A stretch of DNA of 64,000 nucleotides from Alitta virens (taxonomy: Eukaryota > Annelida > Polychaeta > Phyllodocida > Nereididae): the NCBI GenBank assembly GCA_932294295.1, contig OW028575.1, forward strand, positions 13,024,058 to 13,088,057. Direction: 5' to 3'. The translations under genes were made by a program, and so were the position numbers. The notes below the pieces were generated by a model, which saw only the letters and a program-made list of their open reading frames with translations, was not told where the DNA came from and searched no databases. Position 1 is the first letter of the stretch. Each line of letters starts with the position of its first letter. Positions 26,687 to 36,612 of this stretch are shown here, in pieces.

Positions 26687-29600
26687 ATGACATCATCCCT
26701 GATTGATTTACTAAATTCTGACATAATTGATGCCAATGATGATGATAATGATGGTGCACCAGACCTATTTGAAATTTCCCCATATTACACCAATGATGAT
26801 GCTATACAAGTACTAAAAAGTAAAACCAATTCATTAAAGTTATTAAGTTTAAACTGTCAGTCTCTTAAAGCCAAATTTTCACAACTACAAATTTACTTAA
26901 ATGAGTTTGATAATGCTGAATGTCCGTTCTCCATAATATGTGTACAAGAAACATGGATATCAGATCATGAAGATACCTCACTATTGCAATTAGATGGATA
27001 CAATTTTATTTCTCAACCAAAGCAATGTAGTATGCATGGAGGTGTTGGCATCTACTTGAAAGATACCTTTGATTATAAGATACTTCCGATTCATGGCAAT
27101 GTTGATGTCTGGGATGGCATTTTCATAGAATTTAATGTAAATATAATTGATTCATCACAAAAAAAGAAGATAATTTTAGGCAATATATATAGACCTCCTA
27201 GAGATATTGCTGCTAACTATGATACTTTCAATGAAGACATGCAGCATATATTATCACGGTTATCCCAAACAAATGCCGAAATTTTCTTGACTGGTGACTT
27301 TAACATAAACCTCTTAAAGATGCATGAAAATGAATTAATCCACAACTTCATGGATACCCTACTTACTAACAGTTTACTCCCCAAAATTACTTTGCCTACT
27401 CGATTAACAAGTCATAGCAAAACATTGATTGATAATTGTTTCGTCAAACTGTCTACTAATTTCTCAAAAACCACAGCTGGAATTCTACTTCAAAATCTTT
27501 CTGATCATCAACCTTATTTTGTTGTCTTTGATTATTTAAAACTGATAAAGAACTCATCAAAATATATTAAGATACAGACAAACACACCAACGTCAATAGA
27601 AAAGTTTAGAGATGATGTTATGAATTCCTGTTTCCAAGATGTATTTAAGACCGGAAGGTATGACAATCCAGATGATAACTACTCTACATTAGATGGTATT
27701 CTACAGACTGCACTAAAAAAAAATATGCCACTCAAAAATGTTAAATATGATAAAAATAAACACAAAAAATCATTATGGGTGACACAAGGCATAGTTCGTT
27801 CAATTAAATTCAGGGACAACATGTATAATCGTCTAAGAAATACTCCAGTAAATGATCCTTTACATAATACACTCAAAATTAATCTACAGACTTATAACCG
27901 AATTCTTAAACAGAGTATCAGAAAAGCTAAAATGAACTACTATCATTCCTGTTTCGAAAAATATAAAGCTGATATGAAGAATACTTGGATGACGATAAAA
28001 GAAATTATTAATAAAACTACGAAAAATACAGATTTACCCAATACTTTCCTTATCAATGGTACCCCAGAAAATGACCCAAACTTAATAGCTCATGAATTCA
28101 ATAAATATTTCGTTCAAATAGGACCATCATTAGCCAGTAATATACAAACAAGTCAGTCTTCAACATCAATTGGTGCATTTTTAAGTAAAGAAATTGTTTC
28201 TAGTTTCCATTTTGAAAATGTAACTGAAGAAACTTTAAAGAAAATTATTGATAACCTGAAGCCTAAGAGTAGTTGTGGAAGAGACAATATATCTAATAAA
28301 CTGTTAAAATCCATTAAATCTGAAATAGCCCCAGTCCTTACCTTAATTATAAACCAAAGTTTACAGACTGGTATTTTCCCAAGTAAACTTAAGATTGCAA
28401 AGGTTCTACCAATCCATAAAAAGGATATGGATAATGTTTTCAGTAATTATCGGCCCATCTCTGTTTTACCCGGCATATCCAAAGTCTTTGAGAGAGTCAT
28501 ACATAATCAGCTATACAAATATTTTATTGAACAAAATCTGTTTTTTGATAGTCAGTATGGTTTTAGGTGTAACCATTCAACTGAATTAGCAGCATTGGAA
28601 ATTGTAGATAGATTAATAGTCGCAATGGATAATAAGGAAGTTCCTCTGAATGTTTATCTAGATCTCTCAAAGGCTTTTGATACGCTGGACCATCAAATCC
28701 TTCTGAAAAAGCTAGAATATTATGGATTAAGGGGAACTTCCTTAAATCTAATGCAAAATTACCTTCATGGCAGAAAACAATATGTTCTGTTTAATGAAAT
28801 TACCTCGGATTTACTTCCCATTAAAACTGGAGTGCCTCAAGGCTCCATTCTGGGGCCTTTACTTTTTGTAATTTATATGAACGATATTATAAATGCCTGC
28901 AATATGTTTAAGCCAGTTATCTATGCAGATGATACTGCTCTCTGTGCAGTTTTAGAAGCTTTTGGAAGTGAAAAACAAGTATTAGAAACAAACATTAATA
29001 GAGAACTCAACTTAATAAATGAATGGTTCAAAATCAATAGATTATCACTCAATAGTAGCAAAACTAAGGCTATGATTTTTCATACACCACAAAAGAAAGT
29101 CAATAAGATTAAGCTACAAATAAATGACACTGAAATAGAATATGTCGATCAATTTGATTATTTAGGCATCATTTTTGATTCAAATATGACTTGGAAACCT
29201 CATTTGAATAAAGTATCCAACAAAATTTCCAGGTCAATTGGTGTCTTGAACAGACTTAAGCATTTTTTACCGGGCGCTATATTAAAGACTCTTTATAATT
29301 CTCTTATTGATCCTTATTTGAAGTATGGTATCATGGTATGGGGAATGAGTGCTACACGCTTGTTAAAATTACAAAAAAAGGCAATACGAATAATTTCAAA
29401 TGCAAAATATAATGCCCATACTGAGCCATTGTTTAAAAATTTAGAAATTCTAAACATTAATGATATACTGAAATCACAAGAGTGGAAATTTTTATATAAA
29501 ATGGAAAATCATAATTTACCCATTTACTTTTTGACAGGCATGTTTACCAGACAGTCAGATATACATAACTATGATACCAGATATTCTAATGAATTAAGAA

Positions 29601-29815
29601 ATCCTCAGAGTAAACATCAATTTGTTGTAAATAGTGTGAGATATAGACTACCTCTGGTATACAATAACTGCCCACATAGCATAAAAAGCAAATTTTCTAC
29701 ACATAGTTACCCAGGATACAGTAAATACATAAAGAAACATATTCTAAACAATTATAATACCTTATGTTTAATTCAAAATTGTTATGTCTGTCGAGCTACT
29801 GCTGGAATGCAGTAA
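26687..29815 (+). CDS. LINE ORF2 protein: APE endonuclease and reverse transcriptase
   Basis: 1,042 residues from the ATG at 26687; an upstream GTG is not needed. The endonuclease occupies about 50-285: LNCQSLKAKF, CVQETW with the catalytic Glu, LTGDFNINL and LSDHQP with the catalytic His. The reverse transcriptase is about 520-800: KPKSSCGRDNISN, NYRPISVLP, LDLSKAFDTLDHQ, TGVPQGSILGP and the catalytic YADDT at about 745. The C-terminal 250 residues have the thumb-like conserved block (LGIIFDSNMTWKPHL) usual in this group; no RNase H is present. It nicks target DNA and primes reverse transcription of the element RNA. The frame is intact with all catalytic residues, so it could be active. Confidence 0.95.
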   Translation: MTSSLIDLLNSDIIDANDDDNDGAPDLFEISPYYTNDDAIQVLKSKTNSLKLLSLNCQSLKAKFSQLQIYLNEFDNAECPFSIICVQETWISDHEDTSLLQLDGYNFISQPKQCSMHGGVGIYLKDTFDYKILPIHGNVDVWDGIFIEFNVNIIDSSQKKKIILGNIYRPPRDIAANYDTFNEDMQHILSRLSQTNAEIFLTGDFNINLLKMHENELIHNFMDTLLTNSLLPKITLPTRLTSHSKTLIDNCFVKLSTNFSKTTAGILLQNLSDHQPYFVVFDYLKLIKNSSKYIKIQTNTPTSIEKFRDDVMNSCFQDVFKTGRYDNPDDNYSTLDGILQTALKKNMPLKNVKYDKNKHKKSLWVTQGIVRSIKFRDNMYNRLRNTPVNDPLHNTLKINLQTYNRILKQSIRKAKMNYYHSCFEKYKADMKNTWMTIKEIINKTTKNTDLPNTFLINGTPENDPNLIAHEFNKYFVQIGPSLASNIQTSQSSTSIGAFLSKEIVSSFHFENVTEETLKKIIDNLKPKSSCGRDNISNKLLKSIKSEIAPVLTLIINQSLQTGIFPSKLKIAKVLPIHKKDMDNVFSNYRPISVLPGISKVFERVIHNQLYKYFIEQNLFFDSQYGFRCNHSTELAALEIVDRLIVAMDNKEVPLNVYLDLSKAFDTLDHQILLKKLEYYGLRGTSLNLMQNYLHGRKQYVLFNEITSDLLPIKTGVPQGSILGPLLFVIYMNDIINACNMFKPVIYADDTALCAVLEAFGSEKQVLETNINRELNLINEWFKINRLSLNSSKTKAMIFHTPQKKVNKIKLQINDTEIEYVDQFDYLGIIFDSNMTWKPHLNKVSNKISRSIGVLNRLKHFLPGAILKTLYNSLIDPYLKYGIMVWGMSATRLLKLQKKAIRIISNAKYNAHTEPLFKNLEILNINDILKSQEWKFLYKMENHNLPIYFLTGMFTRQSDIHNYDTRYSNELRNPQSKHQFVVNSVRYRLPLVYNNCPHSIKSKFSTHSYPGYSKYIKKHILNNYNTLCLIQNCYVCRATAGMQ

Positions 29816-29862
29816 TTATTAGTTTTCATATGTATGACTAATCGGACATTTTGTTCATCTTT

Positions 29863-30125
29863 GCAGGAAAATGCTTGATATACATGGCATGTGAATTTCA
29901 TACAAGAGTTTTGGTGATTTCGCCTCTCCATAAAGGTGAAACTGTTTAATTTCTGTGATGAAATATGCTGTCTAAGTTCTTTGCAGGAAAATGCTTGGTA
30001 TATATAGCATGTGACTTTCATACTACAGTTCTTTGTGATCTTATTTGAAATGTTTTTCCAATTTTATTTTGCCAGGAAAATGCTTAGTATACATGTTATG
30101 CCTAGCATGTGACTTTCATACTTAA
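29863..30125 (+). repeat. Three imperfect repeats in the LINE 3' UTR
   Basis: A unit of about 40 bp (gcaggaaaatgcttggtata, then gcatgtgactttcatact) occurs three times, starting near 29865, 29985 and 30074, at roughly 120- and 90-bp spacing. It may be a recognition structure for the element's own reverse transcriptase or simply internal duplication. Confidence 0.8.
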
Positions 30126-30727
30126 ATTCTTTATATTCTAACCTTAAAATAACATTGCAAATGTTTCTGAGGCATTATAACTATCATCATTGTCTTCAAT
30201 GGTTCACTAGAAAGGGTTTATCATACCTAAAATAACTTATCATTACCATGATCACATAATCATTTGCTGAGGTCTCTCTGGAACCCAGGTGGGCACTCGC
30301 TAGCGTTACCCTCCGGTTTCTTAGAGTGCTCTCCTGATCTGCCCATACATAATATGTACATTTGTGAATTATTATTTTTCTTATAATTGATCAATATGTT
30401 TGTTTAATAATATTAATTGTTTATGAAATATGTATTGTGCAGGAAATAAAGTGTCTTGAGTCTTGAGTCTTGTAAGTCATAATATCTTAAAAAGTAACAA
30501 GTGTCTTAACAATAACGTTTGGTGTGAATTTATTACTTATTTGGTGCATATTAAAAAGGTACTACACGTTGCCATCCATTAAATGTCCAAAAGATAAATA
30601 AATAGTGTGGATTGGATTCCAATCCAATCACTGGACGAATTGATACTTCTACAAACCACAGTACTTATATATTATAGTTACAGCACATGTTTAAACATCT
30701 AGTATATGTCCAGAGTCATTGTTGGCG

Positions 30728-33700
30728 TTAATTTTTGATAATGGAACCTAAATACACACCACTCTTGTCATCCCTGAGATCAGCTGAATCTGTGAGTGAT
30801 GGAGAATTGCTGTCATAGCAATGTTCGATGTTAATATCTCTGTTTGGAGCTGACTGTGATCCATTCAGGGTGATGTCCCAAGTGAAAGTTGTTGAGTCGC
30901 AAGGAGCAGGGGATGATTTGTAGCCGAAGTCTTGGATCATTCTCCTTGCAATGTTTGGGGACGTCAGTGGGGTGGTGGTCCTGGAGTTTGTGATAATTGT
31001 TGTGTTAAAAGCGAAGACTGTCCCTTCGACTCCGCTGTCTTCCCCGCCCACCACATTGGGAGAAATCTGCCCAGAGGTCCACCCAGATGCTGCTACCGGT
31101 GTGTCCAGGGAAATGCTGGATTTGATCGAAACTCCTGCTAAGCTGAAGGCCGATCTGTTACCAGTTGAATGACGCCTGATGGCATACACTTCTTTTGGCA
31201 GTCCAAGAGAAACCTTTCTGCCACATTCTTCTGGTGGTTTAGTGTTCATCTCAGGTATGGCTGGAACAGAGCCCGTTGGTCTGGTGTCAGTTAGTGACAT
31301 CCGAGGAAGTGGCTTGTGATGTGGGACAGTCCGGATCAGATCTGAGCATGTACGAGATACACACTTTTTTTCTTTGGTCCTAACAGTAGCCTGTCCACAG
31401 TCACTTACTTGAATTGGTGGTCTGTTAAGGGTTACCACCGGTTCCAAATGAATCTCCAGTTGATCATCCTCACATGCTTCATTTTGACTTGATGGTTCCT
31501 CAACTATTGGCATTATTGCTCGCTCTGATTGTGGTGTGCTTTCCGATGACTGTGCAAGTGATATTACACAGCTTGCAGTTGTCGCGGTGGTGCGATTTAT
31601 GCCTATTGGCCTGGAAGTGGCTCCAGCATGGTAACTTTGGAGAGCATTCAGTACATGCAACTCATTCATTGTGGTCCTGAATATATGCTGAACTCTTCCA
31701 CTGTCCATTCTGTAGTCATCGTGCAGATTATCATGTGTCTCATTTGGACTTACTCTTGATGATCTTGACAGAAGAAACGCAGCCATTAACTTGTTGCGAA
31801 AGGGTTGACTTATGAAGCAGTAGATGACAGGCTTGAGACTGGCATTAAATGCATTGAGGATTATTTCTACCAGCTTCCAGTGAAAGTTGGCAGTATCACC
31901 ACAAAATGGCTGTACAAGATGTGAAAAGCAAATCACGAAGATGAGCCACGAAACTGAAAAGAATCCAGTGACCAAACAAACTTTCATGTAGCGACGTTCC
32001 TTGTAAAACATTGAAGGAATGTTGTCACATTTTGTCTGTCTCACAGTGTGGAACATAGATGTCATGCAGGCCAAAATCATCAGCAAACAAATATCTGCCA
32101 CTTTAGTAACTTCCATTGTTATTCCTTGAAGAATTGGCATCTGGTACTTTTCTCCCTCCCTTCTAAGCCAAGGACATGCAGCAACTGTGCCTGTAAAAAA
32201 AAATCCATTTTTTGATTTAATCTATTTATGAGCTTTCCTCACATTAGAATAATAAAATGAAGTAAAGGCTTAATACATATCCATTAACAAACATACCTGC
32301 CAGGAACACAGCAAGAAAAATAAAACATTGTTTGTTCTTCCTGTTGATCTCCATCTTCTGAGGGAAAGCTTTCAGCATCTTATACCTACAAGTTATAAAA
32401 ATGGAATGCAATATTACAATCACATTGAGCCTCAATTCAAATCCTTACAGCAGATTTCATATTTGCTTTATTCACTTCTTTTGGCTTTTACAGCAAGTTT
32501 CATAGACTTGGAAACTGGAGTCCAGTGGACATCATACGAATTCTGAAGTCTGGGAATCACATGATGTCCTCTGGACTTAAGTTTTCAAGTCTATGAAACT
32601 TTATTTACCTGTCAAACTGTAGAACTGCAACGACTAAATAGGACAGCCTAGTCAGAAAATGATGGAGTGTATTAGCAATACAGAATGCCAAGAGAATGGT
32701 GCTGGCAGGTGCCAGCCATAGTCCTAAAACAAGACCACCGGAAGTAAGGAGGACCATCTGGGTCAGGAGGTCAAGGGTTAGGATTAGTTTCAGTATCCCA
32801 GCTGGAAAAAAGTAAAGTAAAAGTAAAGTAGATTATAGAATGCATTGCTGCAAAAGTTGCTAATTGGGCACACAGCTTCAAATAACTAATCATTTTAGTT
32901 GTAAGTCACCCAATAGAGTTTTTGCTCATACAGGATTACAACTGTAAGTCACTAACTCAAGATCTTCACTTCTTTGTTTCTAAATACAAACACATTTTTA
33001 ATGAAGACCAAGAAATCATCTTAATCACATTGGTATTACAGAAATTAAAAAAATATGGTCAAATCTAGACAGCTGTAGTGACCTATTCCTGTCTGTAGCT
33101 ATAACTGGCTAAAGCCAGCAACTTGTCTACTCCTAGCTTATACCGCCACTCCTATTTTATTTGATAAAAACTAAATATAAACCTTGGTAAATGGGTCATT
33201 CCATGTCAAATCAACCAATAGTCACCACATGACCCTCTCAGATTTATTTTGTATTTTGCACACTTAAACACCACCATATGAGATGATTGGATGCCAAATT
33301 TGAAATGGCTATCACCAAACTTTTATAAGTTATGATCCTTTGAAATTTGAGAAAATCAATCAAAAACCATATTTTGAATCATTTTTGGATATTTCCTCAA
33401 TGGTAAATAAAGGTCTAACAAGAATGAAAATTCAAAGAGTCCTATATGTGGTAACCCAACAAACACAGGACATCATAAAAACGTTCTGAGATGGTTCTCT
33501 TTTGGTAAGTTTTCTGTGAACCGTCCAAAAAACATTTGGAAAACGTTTGATGGAATTGTTTTATTCAAACTTTCCTAAAATGTTCCCAGCAAATGGCCAA
33601 AATGTTTTCTAAACGTTTTATAGGATTGTTTTACTTGGACGATCTTAGAATGTTCCCAGGAAACAGCCAAAAAATATGTTATGAAATTGTTTTACTTGGA

Positions 33701-36332
33701 CTTTCTTATAACGTTTCAAGCAAACTGCCAAAACACCTTTTCCAAACAAGTTGTTTTAATGGTGTCCTCTAAAACCCCTTCCAGGAAACGTCGGAATATT
33801 GTTTCGAAAATGTCTCAAATAATAGTTCTTTTGAAAACGTTTCTATGAAACAACCAAACAATGTACTCAGGTGTTGAAATATTTTCGAAGGGTCTCCTTG
33901 AAATGATCTTAATTATACATTATATATATTTTTTTCATAATGGCTACTATTGGTTAGCATAAGAAAGCAACAATTCAGCCTAGTACTGGATAGCTCAGTT
34001 GGTTGCACATCAGCTTTCTGTTCAAGAGGTACTGGGTTCAAATTTTGTGGGAATCTTGATTAGGTCGCCATACCATTTTAATAAAATGCAGAATTCTATT
34101 TCTGAATAATATCTTTGCTTTAAACATCTGTTATAAATAACAATGTAAGAAAAGAGCTACTGATCAGTCTGAAATAAATTGATATTGATTGCATGTGCGA
34201 GTTAGCTCAGTAGGTGGCGTGTATACCATTCTGCGACCTGAGTTTTAAGTCCACTATTGACTGTGCATTTTAACTCATACGTTGAAAAAATTTACCTTAG
34301 TTTTTTAACATCTGATCACATAATCCCCATGCCAAAATAAAGTTGATCCTCTTTTTAATTTAATTTATACCACTTCCATAAGTAACTGTTATCAATTAGT
34401 TATTGATACAGCACACAGCAAGACAAGCAGAGACTTCCACTGCACCAATCCACAACTATACATGAATTACATTGTTATGTAGTATGACTTGATAAAAGTG
34501 GCTTCACTATCCCAGCTTATTCATTTTGTTTGATTATACCAAGACGAGGCTATTTTGTTTCTACATGATTCGCTGGTGTGGTGGTTAGGGTGTAGGACTG
34601 TTAGCCTGAGGTTAGATGTGTGTGTGTGTGATTAGGGCTTTACGCCCTGTATTTCTGCACCAGTTGGGCTAATTAGGACAGGCAGAGACCATGGCAATGA
34701 GACGAAGGATGAAACAGCCATCCAACTTAGGCTCGACCGGGAATCGAACCCGGGACTCCGCGGTTGGAAGCCCAGAGCACTACCTCTGAGCTAGGGGCTA
34801 AGGTTAGGTAGGGAGGTAGGTAGGTGTAGGTTGACCCCCAGCTTGGAACAATCATGAATGGAGGCTGTTCATCATCAGTTAAAAAATGAATAATATCAAT
34901 TGAGTTCGAACCTTTCATCGTTCACTGAACACAAAATTTGATGACGTTGAAAACCTTTATTAAGTATGTCTTCGAAATGTTTTAAAAACGTTTTGGTCAA
35001 ACATTGTATATGGACGTCTAAAGCCAGTCTAAAAATGTTCTTTAAAAACGTTTTGCTTGAATGTTTTTGTAACGTTTTTCGGCCCCCACATATGCCATCC
35101 AAAAAACGTCTAAATGGACGTTCATAAAACGAAATTTTCTACATTTCAAATGCTTTAATAAAACATGTTGGTGTTTGTTGGGAAGTGGTCCTACAGAAAT
35201 TGTCAAGTGGGTGGGTGGGTGATTAGGGCTTTACTTCCTGTATTTCTGCACCAGTTGGGCTAATTAGGACAGGCAGAGACCATGGCAATGAGACGAAGGA
35301 TGAAACAGCCATCCAACTTAGGCTCAACCGGGAATCGAACCCGGGACCCAGCGGTTGGAAGTCTAGAGCGCTACACAAAAATTGTCAAAGTTTAGTAACT
35401 TATTGAACTAAATAAATATGTTGAACCTTTGCCATACAGCTCTGGATCTTTAAAATTGCTTGATGTTCATCTTGCTGTCTCTCAACAATATATAGATTCA
35501 CCACATATAGGACTCTTAGGCTTTTCATTCTTGATAGACCTTTATATTGAGAATTGACAACAGCAATTCTAGCTCTGGGTCTCTTATCATTTAGGAAATA
35601 TGCTTATCCAAAAATGATTCAAAATATGTTTTTTGATTGATTTTCTCTAATTTTAAAGGATCATAATTTTTGAAATTTTTGTGATAACCATTGCAATCAT
35701 CTCATATGGTGCATACAATCATCTCATATGGTGGTGTTTAAGTGTGCTAATACAACATAAATCTAAGATGGTCATGAGGGGCACCCTCTTGAAATTTGAC
35801 TGATTTGACATGGAATGACCCGAATGTAAGAAATATATCTAATATAAAATATGCATGTTCATTTAGATCCGGCTTTGCATAGCCAGCTATACCCTCACAG
35901 TTCCGTTTAGTGGCAGGTAGCATCGTATAGCAGTTATCTAGCTTTTTCTAGGTTTAATTTGACAGGCTGTTTTTAATGAAAATAACTGTATACTAGGGCC
36001 ACAATACAGAGTGGCGCCCGAAAGTTTTGGTTACCCAGCACTAGCCAGCAGAAGTCAAATTTTTTGCATTTAAACATCAAATGTTTTAGCTTGCACTTCT
36101 TTGAGAGCCACGAATCTGATGCAAACAGGAAGGCAGATGGGTCAAAAATTAACATACATCACAGGATAGTGAGCAATTTTACAACACGAGCTCCAGTAAA
36201 CCAACCTTTGCCTTGATTTTTGGCTGGTCCACTCAGTACATGGATTCCTCCTGCAGTCAAAGGCACAGCACAAACGCATAGGATGATTAGGACACCTGCC
36301 AGAACCACATGCACCGTGTTCAAAGTGTCCAT
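30728..36332 (-). CDS. Divergent rhodopsin-like GPCR (4 exons)
   Basis: Minus-strand exons 36332-36206, 32801-32609, 32385-32297 and 32190-30728 join in phase with GT-AG introns (3,404, 223 and 106 bp) to give 623 residues. Seven hydrophobic spans: about 7-30, 44-68, 80-103, 123-142, 163-183, 204-225 and 243-264. TM2 has LTLDLL (Asp 53, position 2.50-like); a FDRY motif ends TM3 (Asp 106, Arg 107, Tyr 108) and is split by intron 2; TM7 has KPVIY in place of NPxxY. TM1 lacks the usual Asn, TM6 lacks CWxP, and the N-terminus is only about six residues, so the ligand class is unclear. Cys 83 and Cys 142 could form the TM3-loop disulphide. The C-tail of about 350 residues is Ser/Thr-rich. The first ATG in frame with TM1 was chosen; a further upstream exon cannot be excluded. 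It signals at the plasma membrane through G proteins by family analogy; I do not recognise a specific orthologue. Confidence 0.8.
32495..32601. repeat. Hairpin-forming inverted repeat in GPCR intron 2
   Basis: Arms of about 49 bp (start aagtttcatagacttg; mirrored end caagtctatgaaactt) are about 85 percent complementary with a short loop. It fills half of the 223-bp intron and ends only 7 bp inside the 5' splice site at 32608. Confidence 0.85.
33985..34056 (+). repeat. tRNA-like sequence (SINE head or tRNA pseudogene)
   Basis: tagctcagttgg is a perfect A-box and gggttcaaatttt approximates a B-box at tRNA spacing, but the acceptor arms do not pair, so it is not a functional tRNA gene. It lies inside the foldback element. 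Confidence 0.55.
34196..34262 (+). repeat. Second degenerate tRNA-like sequence
   Basis: ttagctcagtaggtgg gives an A-box; the B-box region gagttttaagtcc is degenerate. It is probably another decayed tRNA-derived SINE head. Confidence 0.4.
34616..34800 (-). mobile_element. tRNA-derived SINE copy 1 (minus orientation)
   Basis: On the minus strand the element starts with a tRNA-like head (A-box tagctcagaggtag, B-box gggttcgattcccgg, anticodon-loop-like cttccaa, which would read TCC/Gly), continues with a tRNA-unrelated body (tgtcctaattagcccaac) and ends in a (CA)n tail. The flanks carry a short aggttag repeat. Four other copies occur at 35207, 36506, 41879 and 45236. Confidence 0.9.
35207..35378 (-). 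mobile_element. tRNA-derived SINE copy 2 (minus orientation)
   Basis: Same family as copy 1, with a (CACC)n-type tail and slightly 5'-truncated at the tRNA head. The target duplication aaattgtcaa lies at 35197-35206 and 35379-35388. It is inserted inside the 33193-35821 element. Confidence 0.92.
35972..36205. other. Remainder of GPCR intron 1
   Basis: Unique-looking sequence between the split dispersed repeat and the first GPCR exon; nothing recognised. Confidence 0.5.
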
Positions 36333-36505
36333 CTGGTAAGCAATAGAAATATGTAAATAGTATGTATACTTTCCTGCCCTTTTAGCAGTAACTAGTCATT
36401 TAAAAAATACACTAGTTCTATTATCAATGATTTAATAAAAAAGCGCTAATTTAGTTGGTTGGCTAGTTTTATCTGAGGTTATATTATGCTCAACCAGTAA
36501 GACAG

Positions 36506-36598
36506 TCAGTGTGTGTGTGTGTGTATGATTAGGAATTTACGTCCTGTATTTCTGCACCAGTTGGGCTAATTAGGACAGGCAATGAGACGAAAAAGTAT
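36506..36598 (-). mobile_element. tRNA-derived SINE copy 3, truncated
   Basis: Only the 3' body and (CA)n tail are present; the tRNA head is missing. The target duplication aaccagtaagacag at 36492-36505 and 36599-36612 shows the truncation happened at insertion. It lies just upstream of the GPCR start. Confidence 0.92.
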
Positions 36599-36612
36599 AA
36601 CCAGTAAGACAG

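Larger units (their letters stand above)
24621..30475 (+). mobile_element. Apparently full-length LINE with a NADAR-containing ORF1
   Basis: The element has a 5' region of about 150 bp, ORF1 (24775-26016), a 670-bp inter-ORF gap, ORF2 (26687-29815) and a 3' UTR ending in a polyadenylation-like aataaa and a short tandem repeat (tcttgag)n at 30445-30472. Both frames are open, which suggests recent activity. The 5' boundary is set approximately at the start of a less AT-rich stretch (atatggcggcatg) and no target duplication was found. ORF2 lacks an RNase H region and has an APE-type endonuclease, fitting the Jockey/CR1/L2 group; the exact clade is not determined. Confidence 0.85.
33467..35181. 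mobile_element. Nested foldback element with AACGTTTT-type internal repeats
   Basis: The ends are cccaacaaacac and gtgtttgttggg. The left half carries at least three imperfect units of 60-70 bp (ttgttttacttggac...atgttccc) starting near 33558, 33628 and 33688, rich in aacgttt; the right half (about 34945-35130) has the same motifs inverted. It lies inside the larger TIR element. There is no coding capacity. Confidence 0.65.
33193..35821. mobile_element. Element with about 270-320 bp terminal inverted repeats
   Basis: The ends are ggtcattccatgtcaaat and its reverse complement; similarity continues inward for about 270 bp on the left (to 33462) and about 320 bp on the right (from 35500), including accaccatatgagatgatt and cctatatgtgg. 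AATG flanks both ends and may be the target duplication. The interior has no transposase and is a stack of other elements, so this is a non-autonomous DNA element. The uninterrupted repeat at 17989-18343 serves as an empty-site reference. Confidence 0.8.
33064..35970. repeat. Second copy of the dispersed repeat, split by a TIR element
   Basis: 33064-33192 and 35822-35970 together align with the uninterrupted copy at 17989-18343. The intervening 2.6 kb is an insertion. The left half ends ...aaaccttggtaaatg and the right half resumes ...aatgtaagaaat, matching the continuous paralogous sequence. Confidence 0.85.

Noticed and set aside
30932..31172. Plus-strand frames within the GPCR tail exon
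   Set aside because: They are antisense shadows of the minus-strand coding exon.
33985..34262. Functional tRNA genes
   Set aside because: A-boxes are good but the acceptor and anticodon stems do not pair; they are better explained as decayed SINE heads.
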